A stretch of DNA of 19,018 nt from DAIDJM01 sp964250215 (GTDB lineage Bacteria > Pseudomonadota > Alphaproteobacteria > Acetobacterales > Acetobacteraceae), in the NCBI GenBank assembly GCA_964250215.1, contig CAXUEX010000045.1, positions 1 to 19,018 of the forward strand. The letters run 5' to 3'. Positions 6,831 through 13,844 of this stretch are shown here, one piece after another. The translations under genes and the position numbers were made by a program. Below the pieces are notes generated by a model that was not told the DNA's origin, did not search any database, and saw only the letters and a program-made list of their open reading frames with translations. Positions within the stretch are counted from its first letter, which is position 1. Every line of letters starts with the position of its first letter.

Positions 6831-8684
6831 TCACACCGCAACTTCCAGCGCCTGCTCGGCCGCCAGCCATGCAGCCTCCGCTTCGGCTTCTTCCCGCGTA
6901 ATCGCCGCGAGCCGCGTTTGGGCGGCGGTAACCGCGACGGGGTTGGGGGCGGCGTAGAGTTCCGGGTCGGCGAGTTTCGCTTCGATGGCGCGGCGCTCGG
7001 CGGCCAGTTTGGCGATCTTCGCTTCGGCGTCTTTCGCGCGCTTTCGCAATGGCGCCAGTTTTTCGCGGGCTTCGGCGCGTTCGCGGCGGTCGTCGCGTCT
7101 GGTGGGGGTAGATTGTTTCGTAGGCTGGGCGCGTTCGGCGAGGCGCGCGCGGTAATCGTCGAGATCGCCATCGTAACTGCACACCGTGCCATCCGCCACC
7201 AGCCACAGGCGGTCGGCGATCAGCGAAACCAGATCGGGATCGTGGGTGATGAGCAGCACGGCGCCGGCGAAATCGGCGAGTGCTCTCACCAGCGCATCGC
7301 GCGCGTCGATATCCAGATGATTGGTGGGCTCGTCGAGAATCAGCAAATGCGGCGCGTCGCGGGTGGCCAGTGCCAGCAGCAGGCGGGCGCGTTCGCCGCC
7401 GGAGAGCGCTTCGGTGGGCGTGTCCGCGCGGTCGGCATCCAGGCCGAAGCGGGCGAGCTGCGCGCGGCATTGCGTGGCCGTGAAGCGCGGGCAAATGCGG
7501 GCCATGTGTTCCAGCGAGGAATCGGCGCCGATCAGCTCGGCTTCCTGGTGCTGCGCGAAATAGCCGCAGCGCAGGCCCGGCGCGCGGCGCAATTCGCCGG
7601 ATAGCGGTTCCAGGCGGCCAGCCAGCAGTTTCGCGAGCGTGGATTTGCCGTTGCCGTTGGCGCCGAGCAGCGCGATGCGGTCGTCTGTATCCACCGCGAG
7701 CGAGAGGTTTTGCAGCACCGTGCGGCCATCGTAGCCGGCGCGCACGCGATCGAGCGCCAGGATGGGCGGTGCCAGGCGCGGCGGCGCGGGGAAGGCGAAT
7801 TTCGTCGGTGCCGCTTCCACCACGGTTTCGATGTCGGGGAGTTTTTCCAGCGCGCGCAGCCGGGCCTGGGCCTGGCGCGCCTTGCTGGCCTTGGCCCGGA
7901 AGCGATCGACGAATTCCTGCATGTGCGCGCGCTGCGCGGCGATGCGTTCGGCGGCGCGGGATTGTTGCAGTGCGCGTTCGGTGCGGATACGCACGAATTC
8001 CGTGTAGCCGCCGGGGGTGAGGCTGAGCTTGCCGCCATCGAGATGCACGATGGCCTGCACCGCGCGATCGAGCAGGCCGCGATCGTGCGAGACGATCAGG
8101 CAGGCGCCGGGGAAGCGCGCCACCCAGGATTCCAGCCAGAGCGTGGCTTCCAGATCCAGGTGGTTCGTCGGCTCATCCAGCAGCAGCAGATCGGGGGCGG
8201 CGAACAGCGCGGCCGCTAGCGCCACCCGCATGCGCCAGCCGCCGGAGAAGGCATCGGCCGGCATGGCCTGCTGGTCGGTGGAAAAGCCTAAGCCCGCCAG
8301 GATGGCGGCGGCGCGGGCCGGGGCGGCGTCGGCGCCGATAGCGCGCAGGCGTTCGTGGATGTCGGCGAGCCGCGCGGCGGGTGCGGTTTCGGCCTGTTCG
8401 CGCAAGGCCAGGCGCTCGGGATCGGCTTGCAGCACGATATCGAGCAGGCTGGCCTGGCCGCTGGGGGCCTGCTGCGCAACGGTGGCGAGGCGGACGCCAC
8501 GGGCCAGGCGGATTTCGCCGCCGTCGGGCGGAAGCTCGCCGGCGATGGCGCGCAGCAGCGTGGACTTGCCGGCGCCGTTGCGGCCGACCAGCCCGACGCG
8601 GCGGCCGGGTTCCAGCGCGAGATCGGCGGCATCGAGCAGCGTGCGGCCGCCCAGGCGTAGCGTGAGGTTGGCAATCGTCAGCAT
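6831..8684 (-). CDS. ABC-F family ATP-binding protein (YheS/Uup type)
   Basis: A 617-aa soluble protein with two ABC domains and no membrane segments. Domain 1: Walker A GRNGAGKS (34-41), a signature variant FSGGWRMR, and LLLLDEPTNHLD. A linker rich in charged residues follows (the P-site tRNA interaction motif region of ABC-F). Domain 2: GANGNGKST, LSGGERARLLLAL, LLILDEPTNHLD. The C-terminal ~85 residues form a predicted coiled coil (REKLAPLRKRAKDAEAKIAKL) as in YheS/Uup. ABC-F proteins act on the ribosome, relieving stalled translation or, in some subfamilies, protecting from antibiotics; the subtype here is not resolvable by eye. The frame remains open far upstream, but the protein similarity starts at MLTIANLTLRLGG. 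No SD precedes this ATG. Confidence 0.92.
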   Translation of the reverse strand: MLTIANLTLRLGGRTLLDAADLALEPGRRVGLVGRNGAGKSTLLRAIAGELPPDGGEIRLARGVRLATVAQQAPSGQASLLDIVLQADPERLALREQAETAPAARLADIHERLRAIGADAAPARAAAILAGLGFSTDQQAMPADAFSGGWRMRVALAAALFAAPDLLLLDEPTNHLDLEATLWLESWVARFPGACLIVSHDRGLLDRAVQAIVHLDGGKLSLTPGGYTEFVRIRTERALQQSRAAERIAAQRAHMQEFVDRFRAKASKARQAQARLRALEKLPDIETVVEAAPTKFAFPAPPRLAPPILALDRVRAGYDGRTVLQNLSLAVDTDDRIALLGANGNGKSTLAKLLAGRLEPLSGELRRAPGLRCGYFAQHQEAELIGADSSLEHMARICPRFTATQCRAQLARFGLDADRADTPTEALSGGERARLLLALATRDAPHLLILDEPTNHLDIDARDALVRALADFAGAVLLITHDPDLVSLIADRLWLVADGTVCSYDGDLDDYRARLAERAQPTKQSTPTRRDDRRERAEAREKLAPLRKRAKDAEAKIAKLAAERRAIEAKLADPELYAAPNPVAVTAAQTRLAAITREEAEAEAAWLAAEQALEVAV

Positions 8685-8752
8685 CGGATGCGGAGGGAAC
8701 CTGCTTCGTCGGGCGCGAGTTCTGCCGCAACTTGCAGCAATGGAGCCAGCCC

Positions 8753-9022
8753 ATGCCGATTTATCATCTGAAACCCGTGGTCGCCGAGCTGGAGGATGCG
8801 GCCTGGGGCACGAGCACGCATCGCCGCGAATGCTGGGTGAACGCGGCGAGCGAGGCCGAGGCGCGGGGAATTGCGAGCGGCAAGTTTCAGGACGGCGAGG
8901 CGACGATCCCGGGCCATGCGGGCCGGCCGAGCCCGTGGCGGGATGCGCGGCTGGTGCTGGCGGCCGAGGTGGCGCCGCCGGAGGGGGCGCGCATTCCGGT
9001 GAACACGGTGATGTACCGCTGA
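8753..9022 (+). CDS. Small conserved hypothetical protein
   Basis: An 89-aa protein beginning MPIYHLKPVVAELEDAAWGTSTHRREC, with a strong-looking ribosome site (GGAG at 8742-8745, 7 nt before ATG). The shape (short beta-start, W-x-x-STHR motif, then an alanine-rich helix with SEAEARGIASGKF) recalls small uncharacterised alphaproteobacterial proteins, but I cannot name a family or function. There is no signal peptide or membrane helix. It is divergent from the ABC-F gene (68-nt gap) and precedes the vapBC module by 75 nt on the same strand. An alternative in-frame ATG seven codons upstream (8732) lies before the SD and is less likely. Confidence 0.75.
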   Translation: MPIYHLKPVVAELEDAAWGTSTHRRECWVNAASEAEARGIASGKFQDGEATIPGHAGRPSPWRDARLVLAAEVAPPEGARIPVNTVMYR

Positions 9023-9041
9023 GCGCTCCGCCGCGGGGGGG

Positions 9042-9086
9042 CTGCCATGGTCGGCAGAGACGGATATACTTCAACCGGTGTATATC
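9042..9086 (+). promoter_or_regulatory. Promoter and autoregulatory operator of the vapBC module
   Basis: A -35-like CTGCCA (9042-9047), a 17-nt spacer and a -10-like TATACT (9065-9070) precede the antitoxin gene. The -10 box is embedded in the left arm of a perfect 7-bp inverted repeat, GATATAC (9063-9069) and GTATATC (9080-9086), separated by 10 nt. The right arm abuts the SD. AbrB-type antitoxins typically repress their own operon by binding such palindromes over the -10 box, so this is the expected operator. The assignment is inference from position and symmetry. Confidence 0.7.
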
Positions 9087-9097
9087 AGGAGGGCCGC

Positions 9098-9328
9098 ATG
9101 CAAGTCGGGAAATGGGGCAACAGCCTGGCGGTGAGATTGCCGGCCTCGGTGGTGGAGGGCCTTGGCCTGAAAGAGGGAGACGAGATCGAAATCGAGATTG
9201 CGGGCGATCGTCGTTTTCTGGTCGGCCGAGACCGCAAACGGGAAAAGGCGCTTCGTCGTTTGCGTGGCCTGAACTGGACGCTGCCGGCGGGATTCAGGTT
9301 CAGCCGGGACGAAGCGCATGAACGCTAG
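9098..9328 (+). CDS. AbrB/MazE-fold VapB-type antitoxin
   Basis: A 76-aa protein starting MQVGKWGNSLAVRLPASVVEGL, the N-terminal swapped-hairpin DNA-binding fold of MazE/AbrB antitoxins, followed by KEGDEIEIEIAGD and a basic, tryptophan-containing tail (LRGLNWTLPAGFRFSRDE) that would occupy the toxin groove. A near-perfect SD AGGAGGG (9087-9093) lies 4 nt upstream, and an operator palindrome overlaps the promoter. Its stop TAG (9326-9328) consists of the TA target plus the first G of repeat copy A; before insertion the same frame would also have read TAG. The original toxin ATG (9318-9320) lies inside the end of this gene, the classic overlapping arrangement. Confidence 0.88.
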   Translation: MQVGKWGNSLAVRLPASVVEGLGLKEGDEIEIEIAGDRRFLVGRDRKREKALRRLRGLNWTLPAGFRFSRDEAHER

Positions 9329-9440
9329 AGCAACATCGGCACACACCGCGTTAGCGCGCCGATAAAGTTGCTCGACAAAACAAAGAGCTAGAGCGTGACC
9401 GGCACCGACGTCCGATTCAATCAGAGCCGATCACGCTCTA
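9326..9440. repeat. TA-flanked double-hairpin repeat, copy A (inside toxin gene)
   Basis: A 115-bp element bounded by TA at both ends (TA 9326-9327 and TA 9439-9440), with termini GAGC and GCTC. Hairpin 1: GAGCAAC+ATCGGC (9328-9340) pairs with GCCGAT (9358-9363) and GTTGCTC (9367-9373) around a 3-nt bulge. Hairpin 2: 16-nt arms CTAGAGCGTGACCGGC (9388-9403) and 9426-9441, one mismatch. Copy C at 15586-15700 has the same length and about 8 differences by eye. No protein is encoded. It resembles a MITE or REP-like unit moved in trans, possibly by an IS630/Tc1-type transposase given the TA flanks; no such enzyme is in the window. Confidence 0.88.
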
Positions 9441-9856
9441 GCGCCTTTTTCGACACCAATGTGCTGATATACGCGGCACACGAAAAGAGCCTGAAGGCAG
9501 ATATTTCGGCAGGGCTGCTCGCGGCAGGAGGCATCGTCAGCGTTCAGGTGTTGAACGAGTTTGCGAGTGTCTCGCACCGCAAACTCGGCCACCCGTGGCG
9601 GGAGGTGAAGGTCGCTTTGGAGAGTCTGCGCTCGTTGTGCACGGAGGTGCTGCCGGTTGATGTCGGGATGCACGAGCGGGCTTTGGATCTGGCGGCGCGA
9701 GAAGGTTTCAGCTTCTACGACGCGTTGATTGTGGCCGCGGCGCTGGTGGCGGGGTGCGAGACGCTCTGGTCGGAGGACATGCAGGATGACCGCGTGCTGG
9801 CCGATGGCTTGCGCATTCGGAATCCGTTCCGTGTGCCGCGCCAAGGATCAAGTTAG
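9395..9856 (+). CDS. VapC-type PIN-domain toxin with start disrupted by repeat insertion
   Basis: The PIN ribonuclease core is intact: FFDTNVLIYA (D20), VLNEFASV (E55), SFYDALIVAAAL (D109) and LWSEDMQDD (E127/D128), the four acidic Mg2+-site positions (numbered from the GTG at 9395). Such toxins cleave tRNA, rRNA or mRNA and pair with the upstream antitoxin. The native start is ATG 9318, overlapping the antitoxin end. Repeat copy A sits 8 nt after it, so translation from 9318 stops after 15 codons within the repeat. Deleting the repeat and one TA gives ATG AAC GCT AGC GCC TTT, reading MNASAFFDTNV, in frame. The present frame can only be entered from within the repeat, for example at GTG 9395, with no good SD. 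The stop TAG (9854-9856) is the left edge of repeat copy B. It is either a silenced toxin or one with a repeat-derived N-terminus. Confidence 0.8.
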   Translation: MTGTDVRFNQSRSRSSAFFDTNVLIYAAHEKSLKADISAGLLAAGGIVSVQVLNEFASVSHRKLGHPWREVKVALESLRSLCTEVLPVDVGMHERALDLAAREGFSFYDALIVAAALVAGCETLWSEDMQDDRVLADGLRIRNPFRVPRQGSS

Positions 9857-9964
9857 AGCCACATCGGCACACCGCGTCAGCGCGCCGATACAGTTGCCTA
9901 TCAGCAGCGATCTCGCTCGTAACCGACACCGAGGTCTGAGGCAATCCGAGCCGGTCACGCTCTA
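9854..9964. repeat. Double-hairpin repeat, copy B (degenerate)
   Basis: A 111-bp segment starting TAGAGCCACATCGGCACA and ending CCGGTCACGCTCTA. It matches copies A and C at both ends and through CACCGCGTCAGCGCGCCGAT, but the central part and the left arm of hairpin 2 have diverged, so the second stem is imperfect. Its left TAG is the current stop codon of the PIN toxin. Without it, the toxin frame would run three more codons to the TGA at 9972-9974. Greater decay suggests it is older than copies A and C. Confidence 0.75.
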
Positions 9965-10066
9965 TCGCCTATGATTGCGTATCACATTCGCCGATCACGC
10001 TGCACAGACGCTGCCATCACCAAATCCATATCGGCGACGAATTTTGAACACAAAACAAAGATTGTA

Positions 10067-10525
10067 TCAAAAAGCAAACAACACCATCGCCAGCGTCTCC
10101 GCGACGAACGCAGGCTTTTCCTCGCCCTCGATCTCCATCGTCGCCTCGTTGCCAACCAGCACCCGGCCGCCGCCTTTTTCTTCCAGCGAGCGCATCTGCA
10201 CGCGCGCGCGGATGCGGCTGCCGACGCGAACGGGGGTGAGAAAGCGCACGCGGTCCAGCCCGTAATTCAGCGCGCCGATCACGCCGGGGATGGCCAGCCA
10301 GTCGGCCGGGCTCAGCGCCGGCAGCAGCGAGAGCGTCAGGAAGCCGTGCGCGATGGTGGCGCCGAACGGCCCGGCCTCGGCGCGGGCGCGATCCACGTGG
10401 ATCCACTGGTGGTCGCCGGTGATGTCGGCGAACTGGTCGATCTGCATCTGGTCGATCGTGTGCCAGGCGGAAATGCCGAGTTCGGTGCCCAGGCGGGCGC
10501 GCAGGGTTTCCATCACCTGGGACAT
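10067..10525 (-). CDS. MaoC-like (R)-specific enoyl-CoA hydratase/dehydratase
   Basis: A 152-aa hot-dog fold protein. The hydratase-2 motif is clear: ITGDHQWIHVD with the Asp38/His43 pair spaced as in PhaJ (D31/H36), and the following GATIAHGFLTLSLL carrying the conserved HG. Enzymes of this type hydrate trans-2-enoyl-CoA to (R)-3-hydroxyacyl-CoA, linking fatty acid beta-oxidation to polyhydroxyalkanoate or other (R)-acid pathways; short MaoC proteins of this kind are often of unknown substrate. AGAGGAAGG (10534-10542) lies 8 nt before the ATG at 10525 and supports that start over the Met at residue 5. It is divergent from the M20 gene, with only 39 nt between the two start codons. Its 3' side is followed by about 100 nt of A/T-richer spacer before repeat copy B. 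Confidence 0.88.
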   Translation of the reverse strand: MSQVMETLRARLGTELGISAWHTIDQMQIDQFADITGDHQWIHVDRARAEAGPFGATIAHGFLTLSLLPALSPADWLAIPGVIGALNYGLDRVRFLTPVRVGSRIRARVQMRSLEEKGGGRVLVGNEATMEIEGEEKPAFVAETLAMVLFAF

Positions 10526-10564
10526 GCGGTTTGCCTTCCTCTATCGGCGCGGCATAGTGCCGGG

Positions 10565-11947
10565 ATGCAAGCGCAAGTCATACAGCAGATCGACGCCACC
10601 GGCGATGCGCGGCGGGCGCGGTTGATGGAGTTTCTGGCGATCCCGAGCGTGAGCGCGCAGCCGGTTCATGCGGCGGATTGCGCGGCGGCGGCGGAATGGG
10701 CGGCGGCCAATCTGCGCGCATCGGGGTTTTCGGCCCGGCTGGTGCCCACGGCCGGGCATCCGGTGGTGCTGGCCGAGCACGCGGGCACGCGCGCGGGGGG
10801 CGGGCCGCATCTGCTGTATTACGGGCATTACGACGTGCAGCCGGCGGAGCCGCTGGAATTGTGGACGAGCCCGCCTTTTGCGCCGGTGATCGTGCAGGGG
10901 AAACACGGGAAGCGCGTGGTGGCGCGCGGCGCGGTGGACGACAAGGGCCAGGTTGCGCTGTGGCTGGATGCGTTCCGCGCGTGGCACGAGGTGGCGGGGG
11001 GCCCGCCGTGCCGGATCACCGTGGTGCTGGAAGGCGAGGAGGAGGTGGGCAGCCGCAACCTGGAAGCGTTCCTGACGCAGAACAAGGCCGCGCTGGCGGC
11101 GGATGTGGCGGTGGTATCCGACACCAACATGTGGCGCGTGGACGTGCCGGCGGTGACGACGCGGTTGCGTGGCCTGGTGTATGCGCAGGTCAATCTGAAG
11201 GCGGCTTCGCGGGATTTGCACTCCGGCCTGTATGGCGGGGCGGCGCTGAACCCGATCCATGCGCTGTGCCGCATTCTCGCCGCGCTGCACGATGCGCGGG
11301 GGCGCGTGCAGGTGCCGGGATTTTACGACGGGGTGGCTGAGCTCAGCGATGCGTTATCGGAACAATGGGCCGGCCTGGGGTTCGACGAGGGCGAGTTTCT
11401 CGGCGAGATCGGGCTGCAGCATCCGGCGGGCGAGGCGGGGCTGCCGGGATTGACGCGGCTATGGGCGCGGCCGACGGCGGAAGTGAACGGCATCTGGGGC
11501 GGCTATCAAGGGCCGGGGCCGAAGACGGTGATTGCCGCGGAGGCGGGGGCGAAGGTGAGTTTCCGCCTGGTGCCGGGGCAGGACCCGAAGCGCGTGGCGG
11601 CGGCGTTCCGGCAGTTCGTGGCCGATCTCGCACCGGCGGGTGTGCAGGCCGAAGTGCAGATTTTCAGCGCCGAACCCGCCATCGAGGTGCCGGTCGAGAA
11701 CCCGTTCGTGGCACTCGCGCAGCAGGCGTTGCGCGACGAATATGGCCGCGAGGCGGTGCTGATCGGCAGCGGCGGATCCATCCCGGTGGTGGCGAGCCTG
11801 AAGCACCTGCTGGGGCTGGATACGCTGCTGATGGGTTTCGGGCTCGACGACGATCAGGTGCATTCGCCGAACGAGAAATTCGAGCTGCGGTGTCTGGACC
11901 ATGGCACGCGGGCGCATGCGCGGTTTCTGGCGATGGCGGGGCGCTAA
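10565..11947 (+). CDS. M20-family metallopeptidase (dipeptidase-like)
   Basis: A 460-aa protein with all five metal ligands of M20/M28-type co-catalytic zinc peptidases: H88 and D90 in YYGHYDVQ, the bridging Asp125 in GAVDDKGQ, the EEE cluster at 158-160 (catalytic base plus ligand) in LEGEEEVGS, D186 in VVSDTNMW, and H433 in QVHSPNEKFEL. Length and the inserted lid (dimerisation) domain with LHSGLYGGAALNP match the cytosolic dipeptidase/carnosinase-like M20 branch rather than ArgE or DapE. It probably cleaves small peptides or N-acyl amino acids in the cytoplasm. The frame is open for hundreds of bases upstream (across the divergent maoC), but homology begins at MQAQVIQQIDA. The SD is weak (GGG adjoining the ATG). 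Confidence 0.92.
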   Translation: MQAQVIQQIDATGDARRARLMEFLAIPSVSAQPVHAADCAAAAEWAAANLRASGFSARLVPTAGHPVVLAEHAGTRAGGGPHLLYYGHYDVQPAEPLELWTSPPFAPVIVQGKHGKRVVARGAVDDKGQVALWLDAFRAWHEVAGGPPCRITVVLEGEEEVGSRNLEAFLTQNKAALAADVAVVSDTNMWRVDVPAVTTRLRGLVYAQVNLKAASRDLHSGLYGGAALNPIHALCRILAALHDARGRVQVPGFYDGVAELSDALSEQWAGLGFDEGEFLGEIGLQHPAGEAGLPGLTRLWARPTAEVNGIWGGYQGPGPKTVIAAEAGAKVSFRLVPGQDPKRVAAAFRQFVADLAPAGVQAEVQIFSAEPAIEVPVENPFVALAQQALRDEYGREAVLIGSGGSIPVVASLKHLLGLDTLLMGFGLDDDQVHSPNEKFELRCLDHGTRAHARFLAMAGR

Positions 11948-12306
11948 GGCCGTTCGGCACCCGGCAATTCGTTCCGAAAGCAATGATGAATACAGTCGTA
12001 ATTGCCACAAGGGCGCGATATATGCGGCGGCCGGCACTATAGCGCGTGAAGCCACCAGCAACGTCGCGCTGACCGATCAGTCACGGCGGCATTGCAGCGC
12101 AGCAAAGCTTGCCTAGACTGTGGCGAGCCAAAAAACTTCCGCTGCAAAACGAGGCACTTAGCCCAAATCCACCGGGATTGGGCCCGGATTTATGCGATTT
12201 TTGCTTGCCAAGCCCGGCCGATATTGGCCTGATCCCGCCCTGGCCAATCACGGCTTCGCGATCCACAAGCCCCCGCGGGGCGCGAAAAGCGGCGAAAAGG
12301 ACAGGC
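11948..12306. other. 359-nt intergenic region upstream of rlpA-like gene
   Basis: No gene is supported here. Visible structure: a 14-bp palindrome with one mismatched pair, TGACCGATCAGTCA (12070-12083); a weak promoter-like pair TTGCAG (12092-12097) and TAGACT (12114-12119), 16 nt apart; ATTGGCC (12223-12229) with GGCCAAT (12242-12248); and CCCCGCGGGG (12271-12280) nested between TTCGCG (12255-12260) and CGCGAA (12281-12286). The last two would form stems in the 5' leader of the rlpA-like gene. These are unproven regulatory candidates. Confidence 0.35.
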
Positions 12307-12792
12307 ATGAACCTGCGACCCCTGAATCTGCGAACTGGGCTTTTGCTTCTGCCGGCACTGCTGCTCGGCCCCACGGCCATTGCTTCCAGCATTCGCGACA
12401 GCGGTGGCACCGTTCTCGATGCCGGCGAGGCGAGTTGGTACGGCCCGCGCCACGCCGGCCTGCGCACCACCAGCGGCGCCGTTTTCAACCCCGCGAAGAT
12501 GACCGCCGCCCACCCCAGCCTGCCGCTCGGCACCTGGGTGCGCGTCACCGACGATGCCACGGGCCGCTCGGTGGTGGTGCAGGTGAACGATCGCGAGCCG
12601 CCGCACGGCGTGCGCTGCATCGATCTCTCGCAGGGCGCCGCGCAGCGCCTGGGCATGATCGGGCGCGGCGTGGCGGATGTCACGCTCACCGCGGCGACGG
12701 CGGACGATGCGGTGGTGGAGGTGGCGGAGGATCCGGGGCCGCGGGCTAACTCGCTACATGGTCGGCGACATAGGCACCGCGCTCGCCCATAG
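12307..12792 (+). CDS. RlpA-like double-psi beta-barrel cell-wall protein
   Basis: A 161-aa exported protein. A signal peptide spans about residues 1-27 (RTGLLLLPALLLGPTAIAS); no lipobox Cys. Residues 38-128 are an RlpA-type double-psi beta-barrel: GEASWYG (E41, W44), LRTTSGAVFNPAKMTAAHPSLPLGTWVRV, VQVNDREPPH (D95), IDLSQGAAQRLGMIGRGVADV. RlpA proteins are lytic transglycosylases or peptidoglycan-binding proteins acting on denuded glycan strands. No SPOR domain is present. The usual WYGPGFHG is WYGPRHAG, so the family His is shifted one residue to the left (H49) and the usual SGE reads SGA. AAGGA just upstream supports the ATG at 12307. The 3' end overlaps the convergent yihY-like gene by 47 nt, giving a basic tail (HGRRHRHRARP). 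Confidence 0.85.
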   Translation: MNLRPLNLRTGLLLLPALLLGPTAIASSIRDSGGTVLDAGEASWYGPRHAGLRTTSGAVFNPAKMTAAHPSLPLGTWVRVTDDATGRSVVVQVNDREPPHGVRCIDLSQGAAQRLGMIGRGVADVTLTAATADDAVVEVAEDPGPRANSLHGRRHRHRARP

Positions 12793-13753
12793 GTTTTTCC
12801 GGCCCGTCGGTGGTGTCCTGGGCGGTCTGCAACTCCAGCTCGGCGTTCAGTTCGGCGCCCAGCAGCACCACGAACGCGCTCACCCAGAACCACATCATCA
12901 CGCCCACCACGGCGCCTAGCGGCCCATAGGTGGCATCGTAGCTCGCGAAATGCCCCACATAGTAGCTGAACAGCGCCGAGGCGATCAGCCACAGCAGCGT
13001 CGCCAGCACCGAACCCGGCGTCACCCAATGCCAGGAGGGCGAGCGGCGCGAGGGGCCGAAACGATACAACAACGATAGTGCGAAGGCCACAAACACCACC
13101 AGCACGCCCAGGCTGGCCACCCGCGAAAGTGCCTTTGCCCAGGTCGCCACGCCGAGGAAGCTCTCCACCGCGGGCAGCAGCAGCAGCAGAGCCAGGCAGA
13201 TCGAGGCCGCGAGCATGCCGCCGAGCGTGAGACCGAAAGCGGTGATCTGAAAGTTCACGAAGCTGCGCTGCTCGCGCTCCTCATAGGCAAGGTTGAGCGC
13301 GCCCAGGATCGATTTCGTGCCGGTGGCGGACGACCAAAGCGCGATCGCCAGGCTCAGCAGCAGGCTGAACGTGAGATCGGAAGGCGGCCGCGACACCAGC
13401 ATGTGCACGCGATCGGCAATCAGCGTGAACGCGCCGGGCGGCAGCAGATCGCGCAATTGCGCCAGTTGCGGCTCCACGCTGGCCGGATTGAACACCAGCC
13501 CGTATATCGAAATGATCATCGAAATCGCCGGAAACAGCGCCAGCGTCGCGTAAAACGCGCAACCGGCGGCAACCAGCGAAATGCGGTCGCCGATCACTTC
13601 GGCCCCGGTGCGTCGGATCACCCGTCGCCAGCCGCGCCAGGGGATGCCGCCGGGATAGGTGGCCATCCGACCCAAGCGCTGGGCGAGCGCGGCGTCGCTC
13701 ATCGCGGCTTCTGGGGCAAGCGTGCGGCGGGGGCTGGGCGTGGTGTCGCTCAT
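12746..13753 (-). CDS. YihY/BrkB-family inner membrane protein
   Basis: A 335-aa polytopic protein with about six hydrophobic segments. Conserved features of the YihY/virulence factor BrkB family are visible: DRISLVAAGCAFYATLALFPAI near the start, WSSATGTKSILGALNLAYEE, LYRFGP.....WHWVTPGSVLATLLWL, and YYVGHFASYDATYGPLGAVVGVMMWFW at the end. The family's molecular role is unsettled; it is not an RNase BN. The start MSDTTPSPRR at 13753 was chosen; a second MSDAAL at 13702 is equally plausible because both are preceded by GCG and neither has a good SD. It is located 91 nt downstream of the BrnT-like module on the same strand, so read-through is possible. Confidence 0.92.
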   Translation of the reverse strand: MSDTTPSPRRTLAPEAAMSDAALAQRLGRMATYPGGIPWRGWRRVIRRTGAEVIGDRISLVAAGCAFYATLALFPAISMIISIYGLVFNPASVEPQLAQLRDLLPPGAFTLIADRVHMLVSRPPSDLTFSLLLSLAIALWSSATGTKSILGALNLAYEEREQRSFVNFQITAFGLTLGGMLAASICLALLLLLPAVESFLGVATWAKALSRVASLGVLVVFVAFALSLLYRFGPSRRSPSWHWVTPGSVLATLLWLIASALFSYYVGHFASYDATYGPLGAVVGVMMWFWVSAFVVLLGAELNAELELQTAQDTTDGPEKPMGERGAYVADHVAS

Positions 13754-13844
13754 CGCGCGGCGTCCGGTGCGGTCGGGTGGCAATACGGGCCGGCAAGCGC
13801 CCGGTTGCCTTGGCCCGATGCGGTTCCGGCCCGGCGCGAAGCGC

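Noticed and set aside
8685..9074. 130-codon N-terminal extension of the ABC-F gene
   Set aside because: Proline/arginine-rich and antisense to the 89-aa gene with its own SD; ABC-F similarity starts exactly at 8684.
9326..9964. Possible CRISPR-like or attachment-site arrangement of the repeats around the PIN gene
   Set aside because: Unit length of about 115 bp, hairpin structure, TA borders and only two nearby copies do not fit CRISPR; no integrase or cas gene is present.
9971..10564. Open reading extension upstream of the M20 peptidase (about 198 codons)
   Set aside because: It lies antisense to maoC, has low-complexity arginine/alanine/histidine composition and no similarity to M20 N-termini; the peptidase family begins at 10565.
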